A stretch of 64,000 nt of DNA from Synchiropus splendidus (GCF_027744825.2 NC_071348.1:21299563-21363562), one strand, 5' to 3'. Positions 17,159-29,611 are shown, numbered from the stretch's first letter. Notes: generated from the sequence alone by a model not told the origin. Numbers and translations: made by a program.

Positions 17159-17795
17159 TTGGTGTATGCTTCTACTCTCTCACACCCTTATTTTACAAAC
17201 CCAGGTCGGTTTCATTTGCCATTAAAAGAAAAGTGGAAATGGAACTTCAAAGTCTCCACGACCGAACAGCATCCGATTCCAAGAATGGAGGATATGATGT
17301 CAAGCCTGGCAGGGGGACAGAAGTTCACAAAACTCAATATGAGCCATGCATATCAGCAAATAGTCCTTGAGGAGGAATCAAGGAAGTTTGTGAGTGTCAG
17401 CACTCACAAAGGTCTTTTTACATATACACGTCTGCCTTTTGGAGTAAACTCCAGTCCTGCTATTTTCCAACGCACCATGGAGAATGTACTTCAAGGTATG
17501 GCAAATGTGGCAGTGTATTTAGAGGACATTATATTGAGAGGAAGAGATGACAGCATCTGCAAACACTCAACGAAGTGCTGCAGAGGTTGGAGGATAAAGG
17601 GCTGTGGTTGAAACGGAGCAAGCGTCAGTTCATGGAAAACAAAGTAACATTCTTGAGTAATCAAGTGGACAGGACAGGCCTGCATCCAATGTCAGCGAAG
17701 GTCAAAGCAGTCCAGGATGCTCTGGTACCATATCTGCCCCATTTTTCAATGTTCATCTTGTTCAATGCTCTCCACATAATGGACAGAATGTAACA
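17159..17795 (+). pseudogene. Ty3/Gypsy reverse transcriptase fragment
   Basis: The frame contains typical Gypsy reverse transcriptase blocks: HPIPRMEDMMSSLAGGQKFT, LNMSHAYQQI, RLPFGVNSSPAIFQRTMENV and VYLEDIIL. The last would normally be YxDD, so the second catalytic position is changed (YLED). A frameshift near 17570 moves the reading to KGLWLKRSKRQFMENKVTFL, which continues to about 17735. The matching RNase H and integrase pieces lie at 18723-19660, beyond the piggyBac remnant. Confidence 0.85.
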
Positions 17796-17802
17796 GATGT
17801 TA

Positions 17803-18470
17803 TTCTTGCATTTCACAAAACAGGTACTTGTTTTACTGTCAGATCTGGCATCTTTTCCGTTTCTTCACAATTGTATCCAATGCATCCATTGCAGATTGGT
17901 TGGGTGATGTGAGCTTGACCTTTTCAATGACGGCAGTTGCTGGGCATCGAGGTGGCCTGGCTCGACTCTGCAGCTTGGGAGTGACAAGTGCTTTGCCAAG
18001 TTCTTCCAGGAAAAGCCGACGTCGGTTCCGTTTGAGCACATATTGAGCAATGCAGAGGTCTGCCCTGCACCTTCAGAATTTCCTTGGGAAGTTCTGGCTT
18101 ATTTTTTCTGACTGTTCCCGCTGTTCAGCTTTCTATTCTGCAGTTCATCTCCAAGGCGATAGGATGTAAATGTAAATGTGACGTCACGTGATTTTATGAC
18201 ATTGCAGCCCTTTATTCATCTCCAGCACCACACGCATCCCCTGATTCTTCTCGGCTGCTCCTCCAGGTAGCTTTCCACTGTATACGTGCATATTCCCGGC
18301 ATAGCTAGATTTTGCTTCACAGGCCACCCATATTTTGATGCCATACTTGGCGGGCTTGTTAGGCATGTACTGTAAACCTTCTGGAGCTCATTTTTGGTGT
18401 GTTTGTCAAAGAGACTACATGAGAACACTGACAAGAACAAGGTAGAGAAAGTTTCCCCTCTACACACAGC
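17803..18470 (-). pseudogene. piggyBac (PGBD4-like) transposase remnant
   Basis: On the minus strand a frame at 18366-18184 reads MPNKPAKYGIKIWVACEAK and EKNQGMRVVLEMN. This is highly characteristic of the piggyBac transposase DDE domain, where the Asp of the (C/D)AK.SY block is catalytic; here it is Glu. A downstream frame (18039-17839) gives RRLFLEELGKALVTPKLQSR and the C-terminal tail. Frameshifts and a deletion separate the parts. It sits between Gypsy reverse transcriptase and RNase H pieces, as though inserted into the Gypsy element. Confidence 0.8.
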
Positions 18471-18479
18471 TGGGTCTGA

Positions 18480-18720
18480 ATGGCTATTCAGACAATCAAA
18501 TCAATCAAAATACACATAGCTGGGCAGTCTAAATAGGTATATCAGAGAGACATGTTTATTTTGGGTCTGAACAGCCACTTACCCACATTAAAGAATCCGG
18601 GTCAAAATGACCTGCAACATCATCTTTGTGTACCAAAAGTACTGCACCCCAAAAATAACTGCTAAGCCCTCTTTATCCAACTGCGAATAGTTTTTTTCTG
18701 CTGCTGTGAGTGTGTGTGAC
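18480..18720. other. Probable piggyBac flank, no gene
   Basis: No reading frame of note. An imperfect palindrome in gggtcaaaatgacc near 18600, just after a TTAA, could be a piggyBac-type terminal region, but I cannot confirm it. Confidence 0.3.
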
Positions 18721-18722
18721 GC

Positions 18723-19660
18723 ATGAGTTCTCAGAGGATCATGAGATGGGCTATTCTGTTAAGAGCAAATGAATATGCCATGGTGTACCGACGTGGACAG
18801 GACAATGCAAACGCAGATGCTCTCAGTAGACTTCCACTTCCAGAGAAACTTGGGCATCCAGACTCAGAAGACCAGGTATTATTGGGAGAGCAGGATCAGA
18901 GTTCAGTGGTCAACTCGGAAGAGCTTTGTAGGTGGACCAGTAAAGACCCCGTACTCGCCCGAGAGAATAAATACATACTCAGAGGGTGGCCCTGTAACCT
19001 GGATGTTGCTTTCAGTCCATACACTATGAAGCAACAGGAGCTGAGTGTACAAGATGGGTGTGTACTGTGGGTGTGCCGTGTGGTGATTCGGGAAAAAGGA
19101 TGTGGTCTTACGCGGAAGCAGCATCAATTGCACCCTGAAATGAGTTAAATGAAGGGTTTGGCTCGTAGCTATATGTGGTGGCCTAATATAGACAGTGATA
19201 TTGAAAGTTCGGTCAAATCGTGTTCCACTTGTCAGGAACACCAGAACGCTTCGGCCTGTGCACCGCTACACCCGTGGGAGTGACCTGACCAACGGTGACG
19301 ACGACTTTATGTTGATTATGCTGGGCCGTTCATGGGAAAGATGTTCTTGGTGGTGATTGATGCACATTCAAAGTGGTTGGAGGTCTACCCTGTTTCGACA
19401 GTAGAGTTTTATTCAGTTATCGGATAACTTCATAGTCAACAACAGGACTGTCTCCTGCAGAAATGTTGATGGGGAGGAAGTTGAGGTGCATGTTGGATCT
19501 GCTACACCCAAATTTGAAGAAGAAAGTGGAACTGAAACAGTCAAACCAGAAAGTTCAGCATGATCAACATGCTCGGTTCAGAAGTTTTCAGAATAGGCGA
19601 CCAGGCCCGGAAGAGCGCTCGAGGCCGAGGCGTTGGAAGGAGCGAATTCAATACGAATAA
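18723..19660 (+). pseudogene. Ty3/Gypsy RNase H end and integrase fragment
   Basis: The first frame (18723-19148) includes the end of RNase H (MRWAILLRANEYAMVYRRG, then NANADALSRLPL), the standard Gypsy junction before integrase. After a stop at about 19147 the integrase zinc-binding region follows (YMWWPNIDSDIE, then CSTCQEHQN). Core sequence around 19310-19400 has lost the catalytic spacing, and 19463-19620 codes the late LMGRKLRCMLDLL segment. Stops and deletions throughout. It is collinear with the reverse transcriptase at 17159-17795, so both are parts of one element. Confidence 0.8.
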
Positions 19661-19729
19661 TAATAAAAAAAAAGTCAGCCAACTACCCCGGGAGAAGCTG
19701 CTGCCGATGATCGTCCACGCACAGAGCGG

Positions 19730-20035
19730 CACAAGCGCTGAGTCTCCTGCTGTTAAATCCACTCCTGCGGTGATGCGACAAGTCTCTGCCGTCACTGCGA
19801 TGAGACCTCAGTCCTGCCTGAAGTTTCCGTGGTCCAGATGAGCCGCTCCACACCCCTTCAAGTCTCAAGCTTCTTCTCTTGATGTGCCAGATGCGCCGGC
19901 TCCAGCTTTAATTTCACAATTACAGAGTCACTCATTCACGCCTCTGTAATTTCACAATCACATTTTGCGGAGTGCCCTGGCACTTCCAGTGAAGTAGAAA
20001 GGCTGGTGTAATATTCCTGGAATATGTTTGTGTCC
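19730..20035. repeat. Dispersed repeat shared with 39350-39600
   Basis: The block around gtgccagatgcgccggctcc and gagtgccctggcacttccag recurs at 39350-39600 in the same orientation, with one short internal duplication there. In both places it precedes DIRS-type sequence. Confidence 0.8.
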
Positions 20036-20269
20036 AGCTGTCCGTGGAGCCTGCCTCCCTCGCAAACAGTCCTTTAGCACGGGGCAGAAATTTTGAGCGG
20101 ACCTCCAATCCTGGGGCGTCCCCCCAAAGCATGGCTACTTCAAGGCTAGCAGGCAGTCCTCTGCCCCCCTAAGTGCAGTTCACTATTCGAAATGCTAAAG
20201 CACCCGCAACACTCAAAGCAAATAATGCCAAATGGGTGTGGACAGCCGTCTGTTGGGTAAACATCCACT

Positions 20270-22135
20270 GCTAGTCTCATTCAATCCGGACTATTTCCCG
20301 GCGCAGTTCTGACACTCTACTGGCACGAGGACCGCACGTGGTCAGGTACGGAGCTTAATAGGTGGAGGGTTTGGATTTGTGGCGCAGCGTTCCCTCTCAC
20401 TCAGCGGTCATGCGCGATGCCCTCGCACCTGGAGCTTGACCTCCCCCTTGAGGAGTGACCATCCCACCCGGCGCTGACAGAGCCGCCATCGCGCAGTAGA
20501 ATGGTGTCTGCACTGTCGGCAACCGGCTCATAGCGCTTGAGAACATCATTGCGCTCTTTATGAGCTCCGTGGACTCCCACAGAGATTTTGGAGACACAAT
20601 AATCCGTGGTGCTCTGCTCGCGGCGCCTCCTCCACACACAGCCGCCGCCTGGGGGGAACAGCCGTATAATAGCCGAGCTGATCATCGCCACTCCTCTTGG
20701 AGAGACCAGTCGTCTGCTCTCACCTCTGCTCCCTCCAAAAGCGTAGGAAGAACTTTGTATCTAAAAGTATGCATCTAAACCTAGTCTAACTTGGAAAAAA
20801 AATAAGATGCATTACTTTGGTATCGGGTCTGTTTCTTCTATGCCCAAAATTAGGGTTTATCATGCGCCAAGTTCTCTTCCGGTTCCAGTCAGTCCGAACT
20901 CCGGCTTCAAAATTTTTTTTTTTGTTTGACATCGTCTCAGGAGACCGAGCAGTATAGTAACGGTCTCTGCCTCCTTATACCTGATGCCAGAACTGTCCCT
21001 GGGGAAGTTTATGGAGCCAAGACGTTATGTTTTTCCTCAGTTTCGCCACAATAAGAAGCATAGGCGTCAAATAACTCTTTGCCGTCTCTCAACAGATCCC
21101 GGTTCCAGCCAAAAGTCAGGGGAGTTTCAATTCTGCCATTAACTCTTCTGATTACTCAGACTCGCCAGTTTTTAGCAGGGGTCGCCACAGGACCGCGAAA
21201 GCCACCACTTCAGAGGATCACTCAGTAGGAACTGCGTGCCAGACCTGCTCTGTTCTCAGCTCCCTCGTGTGATGTCTGAAGCGATGTCTGTCTGTGATTC
21301 TGTTCAGAGGCAAGCAGGACATCGTCATCTACAGAGTCATCTCTTTCTGAGGCTGATTGGGCCGGTCCCTCGGGTCTCCATCTTAGGAGAATATTGATCA
21401 GATCTTGATCTTTGTACACTGCAAGTTTGGGGAACCGAATTCCTCTGACGGCTCAGCTGACAAAAGCGAGTGTGTTTTTGAAGAACCAGCGGGACTTGAA
21501 GTTCCCAGAGGAGTGGGCACTGTGCACCGATGACCCTTTCGTCCTAGACCCGCCCCGGAGTCCGGGTCCGCTCCTGTGCTCAAGGCTCCTATCTTGAAAG
21601 AGTATCTTCCGAATTGAAAGAGCCTGTCTCCTCACCTGCCCATATGGATCGAGAAAATACACGGTCATTGAAACGGCCTTCAGTTACACAGTCAACCCCC
21701 AGGTTCTGCGTCACCACATGGACCTGAGTGAACTCAGAGAACCAGCGGTCATGTCTGATGGAGGAGGACAGCGCTCTCCTGACAAAGCAAATAATTGAGC
21801 TACTGCCAAAGCAATCCTCCTACACTGGATTTTACTCCAGATACTTTCTGGAACCCAAGAAGACAGGAGAGTGGAGACCTGTTCTGAATCTCAGTCTCCT
21901 CAACCAATTCATGACCAGACAGCGGTTCCGGACTACCAGCAGACTCCTGGAGTGTGAGAGTGGATGACCTCCATAGATCTTGCAGAGGCCTACTTCCACA
22001 ACACGGTCTCTAGTGTCTAGTGCCTCGTTTTTTCACCAAGTGCGTGGAGGAGTGGCTCGAACCACTAAGAAGACAGGGTCTGCGGATTCTGACGTACTTG
22101 GACTACTGGTTGATTGAGTCCAAACAGGATTCATG
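20270..22135 (+). mobile_element. DIRS-type retroelement, 5' part with reverse transcriptase
   Basis: 20270-20830 is the DIRS 5' region, also found at 24040-24560 (same strand) and 33420-32880 (opposite strand). From 21700 the reverse transcriptase reads GFYSRYFLEPKKTGEW, VLNLSLLNQF and then, across stops, MTSIDLAEAYFH, PRFFTKCVEEWL and ILTYLDYWLIES. The YFL.PKK...RP.L.L..LN and YLDDWL patterns are typical of DIRS elements, which integrate with a tyrosine recombinase. The catalytic box is LDYW rather than LDDW. Coding is broken by several stops and ends at the satellite array. Confidence 0.8.
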
Positions 22136-22149
22136 AGCGCCCACCAGCT

Positions 22150-23700
22150 TAGCTTAAGGGGTGTTTCTCATAGCTGCAGAACAAATTCAATGTCTCCAAA
22201 GGGGTTTCAGAGAGTTATCAACATTTTTATGTTTGTTGGTCTGAAAGGTACAGGTCCCGCGGACTCTGCACTGTTTAATCTCTGCTCAGGGCTGTCTCAG
22301 AACATGAAAATTTCGCCTGGCACGATAGCTGAAGCGGTCATTCTAGTAGGTGCTGAACTAATTCAACATTTCTGAAGTGGTTGCAGAGTGATAACATTTT
22401 TATGTTTGTCAATTCTGAAAACCACCGTCACTCGGGTGAAAACCTGTTTTTCTGAACAGTTCACTCACTGCTCAGAATAGTGCCAGAACATGAAAATATC
22501 AGCTGCAACTGTTGGAAAAAGAGTCTTTCGAGTATATTCGGCACTAAATCCACGTTTTTTGGACTATTTTCAGGGTGGAATCAACAATTTTTATTCTTCC
22601 TGGTCAGAAACCGAACCTCTCTCGGGCTGAAAACGCATTTTTGCACTGTTCACTCACTGCTCAGCGATGCCTCAGAACATGAAAATTTCACCTGACACTG
22701 TAGCAGAAGCTGTCTTTCTAGCAGCAGCAGAACTAATTCAACCTCTCTGTGTGGTTTCAGAGAGTTATCAGGATTTTAATGCTTGTTCGTCTGAAAACCA
22801 CCTTTTCGTGGCCTGAATACGTGTTTTCTGCTCGGTTCACTTACTGCTTAGGCGGGACTCAGAACATGAAAATGTCACCTCAAACTATAGCAGAAGTGGT
22901 ATTTCTAGTAGTTGCAGAATTTAATCACGATGTCTGAAGTGGTTTCAGAGGTAAGTACATTATTATGTTTGTAAAAATGTAATTACCACAGTCACTTGCA
23001 CTGAAAATGCGTTTTCTGCACTGTTCACTCACTGCTAAGGACTGACTCAGAACATAAAAATTTCACCTGCTACTAAAGCAGACCGGTGTCTTATTAGTAG
23101 GTGCCGATCTAATTCAACATGTTAAAATGTTGACTCGTTCCTGCCTCCTGTGACTTTCACCACTGCACTTGGGTCCTGCTCCACATCTTGACCCGTGACA
23201 GTCAGAAGTGGTTTCAAAGATGTAACAAAATCTTTATCTTTTTCGGTGTGAAACGCAGCTTCTCTCGGGCAGAAAACGCATTTTTTGCGCTGTTCACTCA
23301 CTGATCAGAAAAGCCTCGGAACTTGACAATATCACCTGCAACTATAGGCAAAACGTTTTTAGAGGGTTATCAACTATTGTATTTTTGACAGTCTGAAACC
23401 AAGCTTCTCTCAGGCTGAAAATGCATATTCTGCACTGTTCACTGACTGATCAGAATAATCTCAGAACATAAAAATATCACCTGCCTCTATTCCAGAAGGG
23501 GTCTTTCTCATAGCTGCAGAACGAATTCAACCTGTCAGAAGAGTTATCAACATTTTTATGTTTGTCGGACAAAAAAACACAATCCCTCGGGCTGAAAACG
23601 CGTTTTCTGCACTGTTCACTCACTGCTCAGTGATGCCTCAGAACATGAAAGTTTCGACTGCAACTACAGAAAAAACACTCTTTCGACTATATTCAACACT
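22150..23700 (+). repeat. ~188-bp satellite array 1 (forward)
   Basis: About eight monomers, recognised by the phrase cagaacatgaaaatttcacc recurring near 22300, 22487, 22677, 22864, 23052, 23317, 23466 and 23642. Each monomer includes actgttcactcactgctcag. Two subtypes are visible: one with ctaattcaacctgtctgaag and one with tatattcagcactaaatcc. Confidence 0.9.
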
Positions 23701-24560
23701 AATCCCATACGAATAGGGCGCTGCGACTGGCCTACAAGCAGCCGTTCCACATTTCCTGCTTCCAAGCCATGGGATGAGTTTGACGAGAGCCAGGTGCTGC
23801 TATGAGGTGGATCTGGAGACTCTGTTCCCAGAGTTGGCTGAGTTCCGTGTGGTGGAGTCAAGTACGTTCCCGCTTGATCTTCTCCTGCGCCTCATGTCAT
23901 CCGCCGCCGTCGTATCGAAGTTGAGCTCTCTCTCCGCCGCCAGCTCAAGAATCATCCCACTTCACTAACGGCCTGCTGGCGTTGGATGGCAAGACTACAC
24001 CAAGGGCACGACCGCATGTTGTCTGACCACAACTGGAAGAAATCTGGACTATTCCTAGCGCGGTTCTTACACTCCACTGGCACTAGGACCGCACTTGGTC
24101 AGGTACGGAGCTTACTGCCTGGTGGAGGGTTTGGATTCCCACCGCGGCGTTCCCGCTCATTCAGCCGTCATGCACTATGCATGATGCGTTCGCCCCGGGA
24201 GGAGTGACCATCCCACCCATGTTTACACCGTCGGCAACCAGCTCATAGTGCTTGAGAACATCACGCGCTCTTTATGAGCTCCGTGGACAGGCTCATACAT
24301 CGCAGATCCTCTCTCACTTTACCAGAGATTTTGGAGTTTCAACAGTCTGTCGGCGTGGTGCTACGCTCGTGGCGCCTCCTCCACACACAGCCACTGCCCG
24401 GGGGGGAACACCGTCACTGGTCGAAGGGGCGGGGTGACCTCAGCCGTCCAAATCATAGCTGTGCTGATCATGGCTTCTCATCTTGGAGAGACCAGTCCGC
24501 TGCTCTCACCTCTGCTCCCTCCAAAAGCGTGAAGAAAACTTTGTATCTGAAACTATGCAT
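23700..24560 (+). mobile_element. DIRS 5' region fragment
   Basis: Begins with gaatagggcgctgcgactgg straight after the satellite and includes the same 5' region as at 20270-20830. The reverse complement of the same satellite-to-DIRS junction occurs at about 36845. Short open frames exist but show no recognisable domain. Confidence 0.7.
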
Positions 24561-25325
24561 CTGTAACAGGTCTGAATACTGTGACCTTGTCTTCAGTTCA
24601 AACGTGGCGTCTCAATGTGGTCAGCCGTCTGAAACAAAATGCGGACAGAGCCACACAAAGCTTTCACATTTGTCGATGGTGAGAAAAGTAATCCAAGGGA
24701 TTCTGTTTTTTCTTTGTGGTAACCCACACCACAATTAGATGTCTTTCTGAAACATCACTCCCAAACATCTCACTTTGTCATACAACAACTGTCATACATC
24801 ATGAACCACATGCATAATTTATTTTCATCTGAATGTATAACTCTGCCATTAAACCTTTTGGCTAGTGTTGGGAAATAATAAAACTTTACTTTTCACCGTT
24901 ATTCACCACAAGGAAACCGAACTCCACACAACTCAATCACCCGTGCCATGTCAGCGTAGGTTGTCAGTATGAGCTTACAAGTGCCACATCCACACAGAGC
25001 GAACTCAAAGTACGAAGGAAAAACAGTATACTTAAAAACCATGTCACCATCCACACACTCAGACCCCCAATCAATCAATCCCAAGTGGAACAAACATTAT
25101 AAACAAATGGATTTGACTAACCTGAAACTAAATGAGGACAGAGTCACACTAGGCTTCCACATTTGTCGATGGTGAGAAAAGTAATAAAAAAAGTGTCACT
25201 TCCTATTTACCCACACATCTTCAATGCCTAACCTCTGTCCTTTCCTGCCCTCTACTGACCTAATTATATACCTGCCGGTTAATCAACTCCATTAAATTAT
25301 TTAATTAAAATAATTAAATGACATC
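24561..25325. other. No gene recognised; small internal repeat
   Basis: The phrase cacatttgtcgatggtgaga plus aaagtaat occurs at 24667 and again at 25157. Otherwise A/T-rich sequence without coding or structural features that I can identify. Confidence 0.4.
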
Positions 25326-25329
25326 TAAC

Positions 25330-27390
25330 ACATACTCTGTGACCACACATAAATGGCCGTCACACTAGAAAGGCAGTTTTTTGTCATCAAATTGTCATGT
25401 TCTGAGGCCTTCGCTGAGCAGTGACTGAACATTGCAGAAAACGCTTTTTCAGCCCGAGGGACTGTGGTTTTGAGACAGATAGACATGAAAATGTTGTAAC
25501 CTCTCTGAAACCACTTCAGACAAGTTGAATTAGTTTGGCACTTACTAAAAACACTCCTTCTGCTTATATTGGCACGTGAAATGTTTATGTTCTGAGGCAT
25601 CCCTGTGCAGTGACTGAACAGTGCATAAAACATGTTTTCAGGCTGAGAGAAGCTCGGTTTCTGACCAGGAAAAAAGAAGTTGATAACACACTGATAAACA
25701 GTTCAGAAAGGTACATTTAGTGCTGAATATACTAGAAAGAGAGTTTTTCCTATTGTTGCAGTTGAAGTTTTCATGTTCTGAGTCACGACTGAGCAGTGTT
25801 TGAACAGTGCAGTGAACGCCATTTTCAAAATATAAAATCGCTTTGAATGTGTGAGTGCTGAATATACTAGAAATAGTCTTTTTGCTATATTTACACTTGA
25901 TATTTTCACTGCTCTCAGGCTATTCTGATTAGTCAGTGAAGAGTGCAGAAAATGCTTTTTCTCCCGAGGGACAGTGGTTTTCAGACCGACAATCATTAAA
26001 ATGTTGATAACTCATTGAAACCACTTCAGAGAGGTTGAATTAGTTCTGCAGCTACTAGAAAGACTATAGCAGATTCTGCTATAGTATTAGTTGAAATTTT
26101 CATGTTCTGAGGCATCGCTGAGAAAAAGTTCTGAAATGTACGTTTAGTGTTGAATATACTAGAAGAGTGCCTTTCCTATAGTGGCAAGTGAAATTTTCAT
26201 GTTGTGAGGCATCCCTGAGCAGTGAGTAAACAGTGCATAAAACGTGTTTTCAGCCAAAGGAATAATAGTAATAGAGATAGAAGTAAAAATGTTGATAACT
26301 CTCTTGAATCACTTTAGACAGGTTGAGTTAGTTCTGCACCTTGTCGAAATACCTTTTCTGCTATAGTGGCAGGTGAAATTTTCATCTTCTGGGGAATCGC
26401 TGAGCAGTGAGTGAACAGTGCGTAAAATGCGTTTCCGGCCAAAGAGAATGTAGGTTTCGGAACGGCAAAAATAAAATTGTTGATAACCCTCTAAAAACAG
26501 TTCAAAAATGTAGGTTTAGTGTTGAATATATTAGAAAGACTGTTTTTGCAGGTAATATTTTCAGGTTCTTAAAATATTCTGATCAGTGAGTGAACAGTGC
26601 AAGAAAACACGTTTTCAGCTCGAGAGAAGCTCGGTTTCTAAAACAGGGAAAATAACCCCCTGAAATACAGTTCAGAAATGTAGGTTCAGTGTTTATTTTA
26701 CGAGAAAGAGTGTTTCTCCTATAGCTGCTCGAGAAATTTTCATGTTATCTGGCATCCCTGAGCAGTGAGTGAACAGTGCATAAAATGCGTTTTCACCCAA
26801 AGAAAACGTGGTTTACAGACCGACAAAAATAAAAATGTTAACACTCTTAAAACACTTCAGACAGGTTGAGTTAGTTCTGCACCTTGTAGTAATACCGTTT
26901 CTGCTATAGTGGCAGGTGAAAATTTCATTTTATGGGGCATCGCTCTGCAGTGAGTGAACAGTGCGTAAAACGCGTTTTCGTCTGAAGAGATTGTGGGTTT
27001 GGGACCGGCAAAAATAAAATTGTTGATAACCCTCTAAAAACAGTTCAGACAGCGTAGATTTCTGCTGCAACTACAAAAAAGACCCTTTCTGCTGTCGTGG
27101 GAGGTGAAAATTTTATCTTCTGAAGCTTCCCTCAGAAGTTGTGGCACAATGCAGAAAACACGTTTTCAGTCTCAGATAAGGTGGGTTTCGGAACGCCAAA
27201 CCTAAAATGTTGATAACTTTCGAAAAACACTTCAAACAGCTTAGATTTGATGTGCAACTACTAGAAAGACCCATTCTGCTATACTGGGAGGTCAAAATGT
27301 CATGTTCTGAAGATTCCCTGAGACGTTATGGCACAATGCAGAAAATGCTTTTTCAGTCTGAGATAAGGTTGGTTTCGGAACGCCAAGCAC
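25330..27390 (-). repeat. ~188-bp satellite array 2 (reverse)
   Basis: About eleven or twelve monomers of the same satellite in reverse orientation (aattttcatgttctgaggca and tgagcagtgagtgaacagtg as anchors). The two subtypes, one with ttgaattagttctgcag and one with taggtttagtgttgaatata, tend to alternate, giving a dimer of about 375 bp. Some monomers are shortened. Confidence 0.9.
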
Positions 27391-28300
27391 CTTTATCTGC
27401 CCTTTATCTTCTCTTTATCTGCTTTCAATCGTTCCTTATTTCCATCTCTCTTTGACCGAAGTCCGAGTGTAGGAGAAATGGAAGGAATATTGAGATCAGG
27501 AGGCAAAGCCCTTGCTTCGCCTGCTGGTCTCTCCCTCTGGCCAAGAACTTGACCGTGCAGAAGAGGAGACCACATGGCGATGGATTGCTCCGTCGCTTCT
27601 CCCATCCATCAATGACCGAAGTCCGGGTGTAGCAGAGATGGGAGAACCTTTGGCTAATGTGGAGATGCGCTAGTCGGGGCTCCGCCCGTAACTCCAGGTT
27701 CGCCAGGCAGGTCAACTTGACTAGGTGGAGAGAGAATCCTCACCACATAGACTGTCCTGAGATAAACAATGCGGAGTGCAAACAGGAAAGAACTACAACG
27801 TCCAGACGCCTTAATGATTGGAGCTGGACCTTGTGTGGGGAGCAACACTGCGGATAAGTGCGCAGGAGAAGCGTCACCAAATTAGGTGAAGATTCACCGG
27901 TGGCCTGTCTCTAATCACAGAGGGGTGGCGTGCCAAGAGACCTGCTGCTATCTCCAAACGCCAGGTCTCACGCCAGTCCGGCCTACTCGATGTCTTACGG
28001 CAATGACCTCACCCCCAAGGTCCCGCAAAATGTTGTTAGTCCGAATGTAGTGAAGTTTCACGAGTAACCCTCCATACAGCGGGTATGGGTGTCCCCCTGG
28101 GGCCCTCTTGTTGCCAAACCAGGTACTTCCCTGCTCCGGCGACTACACAGGGGAACCTGACGCCATCCCATGGCCACAGCACTAGTTTGAGCCCAACATG
28201 GAAGAACTAGGCACTAATAACCGTCCATATTTGGAGGGAGAATTCGCCAGTGGAGACACGTTTGGCCCATGACAAAGCGCTGCCAAAGAGAGCGATTCTC
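27391..28300. other. No gene recognised; probably non-coding part of a retroelement
   Basis: A ~25-bp phrase, tgaccgaagtccgngtgtag, occurs twice (27452 and 27612), each followed by agagatgg/agaaatgg. The region is GC-richer than the satellite. None of its frames resembles a known domain. It may be a LINE or DIRS untranslated region. Confidence 0.35.
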
Positions 28301-28884
28301 TCATCTATTGTCCAGAGCTGCTGGAAGCACCTGTAAACAGGACAACGTGAGGCAAAGAAGAAGGTGCTCCGTCAGACAAATAGAAATCTGCAAAAGATGA
28401 GGCAGAAGCCGAGGAGGCTGCTTGGCAGGTTTCTGCCAAGGAAACTCCTCTGATGGCAGCTATGGATGTTGACCCTTTTTACCACCTGCCAGAGTCACCC
28501 ACAGCTTATCTGTTTTCCTGAAGGCTCTCACTGCAAGCGCCAGTGATTCTCATCCGGGTGGCGGGTAAGACAGAAAGCCTTCACTGAAAAATTGCTGACC
28601 TTGGCACAAAGAAATTTGTGAAAAAAGACTAATCGAGAAGGCACATAGTTCTCCAAACCCTCCTGATGGAGGCCAGGCCCAGGAGGAGAGCTGCTCCAAA
28701 GGAGCCTGATCAAGGGGCTTGAAGGGAGCTTCAGAGAGAGTATTATATACCAATTGAAGATCCCAATAGGGGCAGATGCGTCTGGAGATAGGTCCCAGAT
28801 CCCTGCATGAACTGGACTAGCAACGGACAACAGTCCACACCCATTTAGCATTACATGCTTTGAGTGTTGAGGGTGATTCAGCAT
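28300..28884 (-). pseudogene. DIRS tyrosine recombinase fragment
   Basis: On the minus strand a frame gives CPYWDLQLVYNTLSEAPFKP (across a frame change), LDQAPLEQL and ELCAFSISLF, matching the central part of the DIRS tyrosine recombinase and parallel to the plus-strand copy at 39900-40180. Around 28300-28400 is the reverse complement of the recombinase end seen at 40267-40410. Several stops. Confidence 0.7.
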
Positions 28885-28929
28885 TTAGGACCACCTGCTA
28901 GCCTTGAAGTAGCCCCCTGCTGCAGGACT

Positions 28930-29410
28930 GTTTGCAGGACATGAACTGGTTGCAGCACACCCTTGTGTGAGTGTGTGTGTGAGCACAGGTGGCAGAGTTA
29001 CGCAGTCCAGAACACCTCCCGGGACTCTGGAACACCTATGAGGTCATCTTGACCACAAAGCTTAAACCCCAGCCTTGCAATGTGGCCTGACCTGAGAACC
29101 ATGAGCAATTACCATGGCCATCCATACCGGACGTCTGACTGGCACCGCTGGCTCCTTTGCAGACAGCCTTCAAGGAGATGCACGTTTTACTGCACTGAAC
29201 CGCCTGTAATGTCACCGGCGATGTTGCTTTGGTATGACGGAAGGTGGTGTGCCGATGGTCCTGTCAATATCTCCGATGGCCAGGGCCTCACACGGGACCG
29301 GCCTATTAGACTTCTTATGCAACCGCCACGCCCAGGGTCTATCCAGCGTGAATGAATTAATGAATGGGTTGTGAAGATGTAGCATTAACAACCCCTCATA
29401 CATAGAGTGT
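28930..29410. repeat. Dispersed repeat, inverted copy at 38812-39200
   Basis: The block from the aaggntgtgctgcaacc region through gggttgtgaagatgtagcat is the diverged reverse complement of 38812-39200. In both places it borders DIRS or satellite sequence. Confidence 0.7.
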
Positions 29411-29600
29411 AATTTTACACTCTGGGTGGCAGGAGCTGCCGCCTCATCTTTGTCACCTTAAGCTGATATAGAAGGTGGCGTTTACAACCCCTCATATGTG
29501 GTGTGTACCCTACACTGTGGATCAGCAGGAACTGCGTTGCCCTCGTTTAGTCACTCTGCGGCTGAAATAGAAAGTGGCATTAACAGTCCTCCAAACCTAT
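29370..29600. repeat. ~96-bp tandem repeat
   Basis: Diverged units of about 96 bp, marked by ttaacaacccctcatacata, tttacaacccctcatatgtg and a weaker ttaacagtcctcc, each with aggagctgccgcct / aggaactgcgttgcc about 60 bp later. Position at the 3' side of the DIRS recombinase suggests an element terminal repeat. Confidence 0.6.
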
Positions 29601-29611
29601 AGGGAAAACAT

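Noticed and set aside
18590..18615. piggyBac terminal inverted repeat at gggtcaaaatgacc
   Set aside because: A single palindrome near one TTAA with no partner at the other end; insufficient to call an element end.
22133..22937. Open frames in the satellite arrays
   Set aside because: They follow the repeat unit and lack any domain; equivalent monomers have stops.
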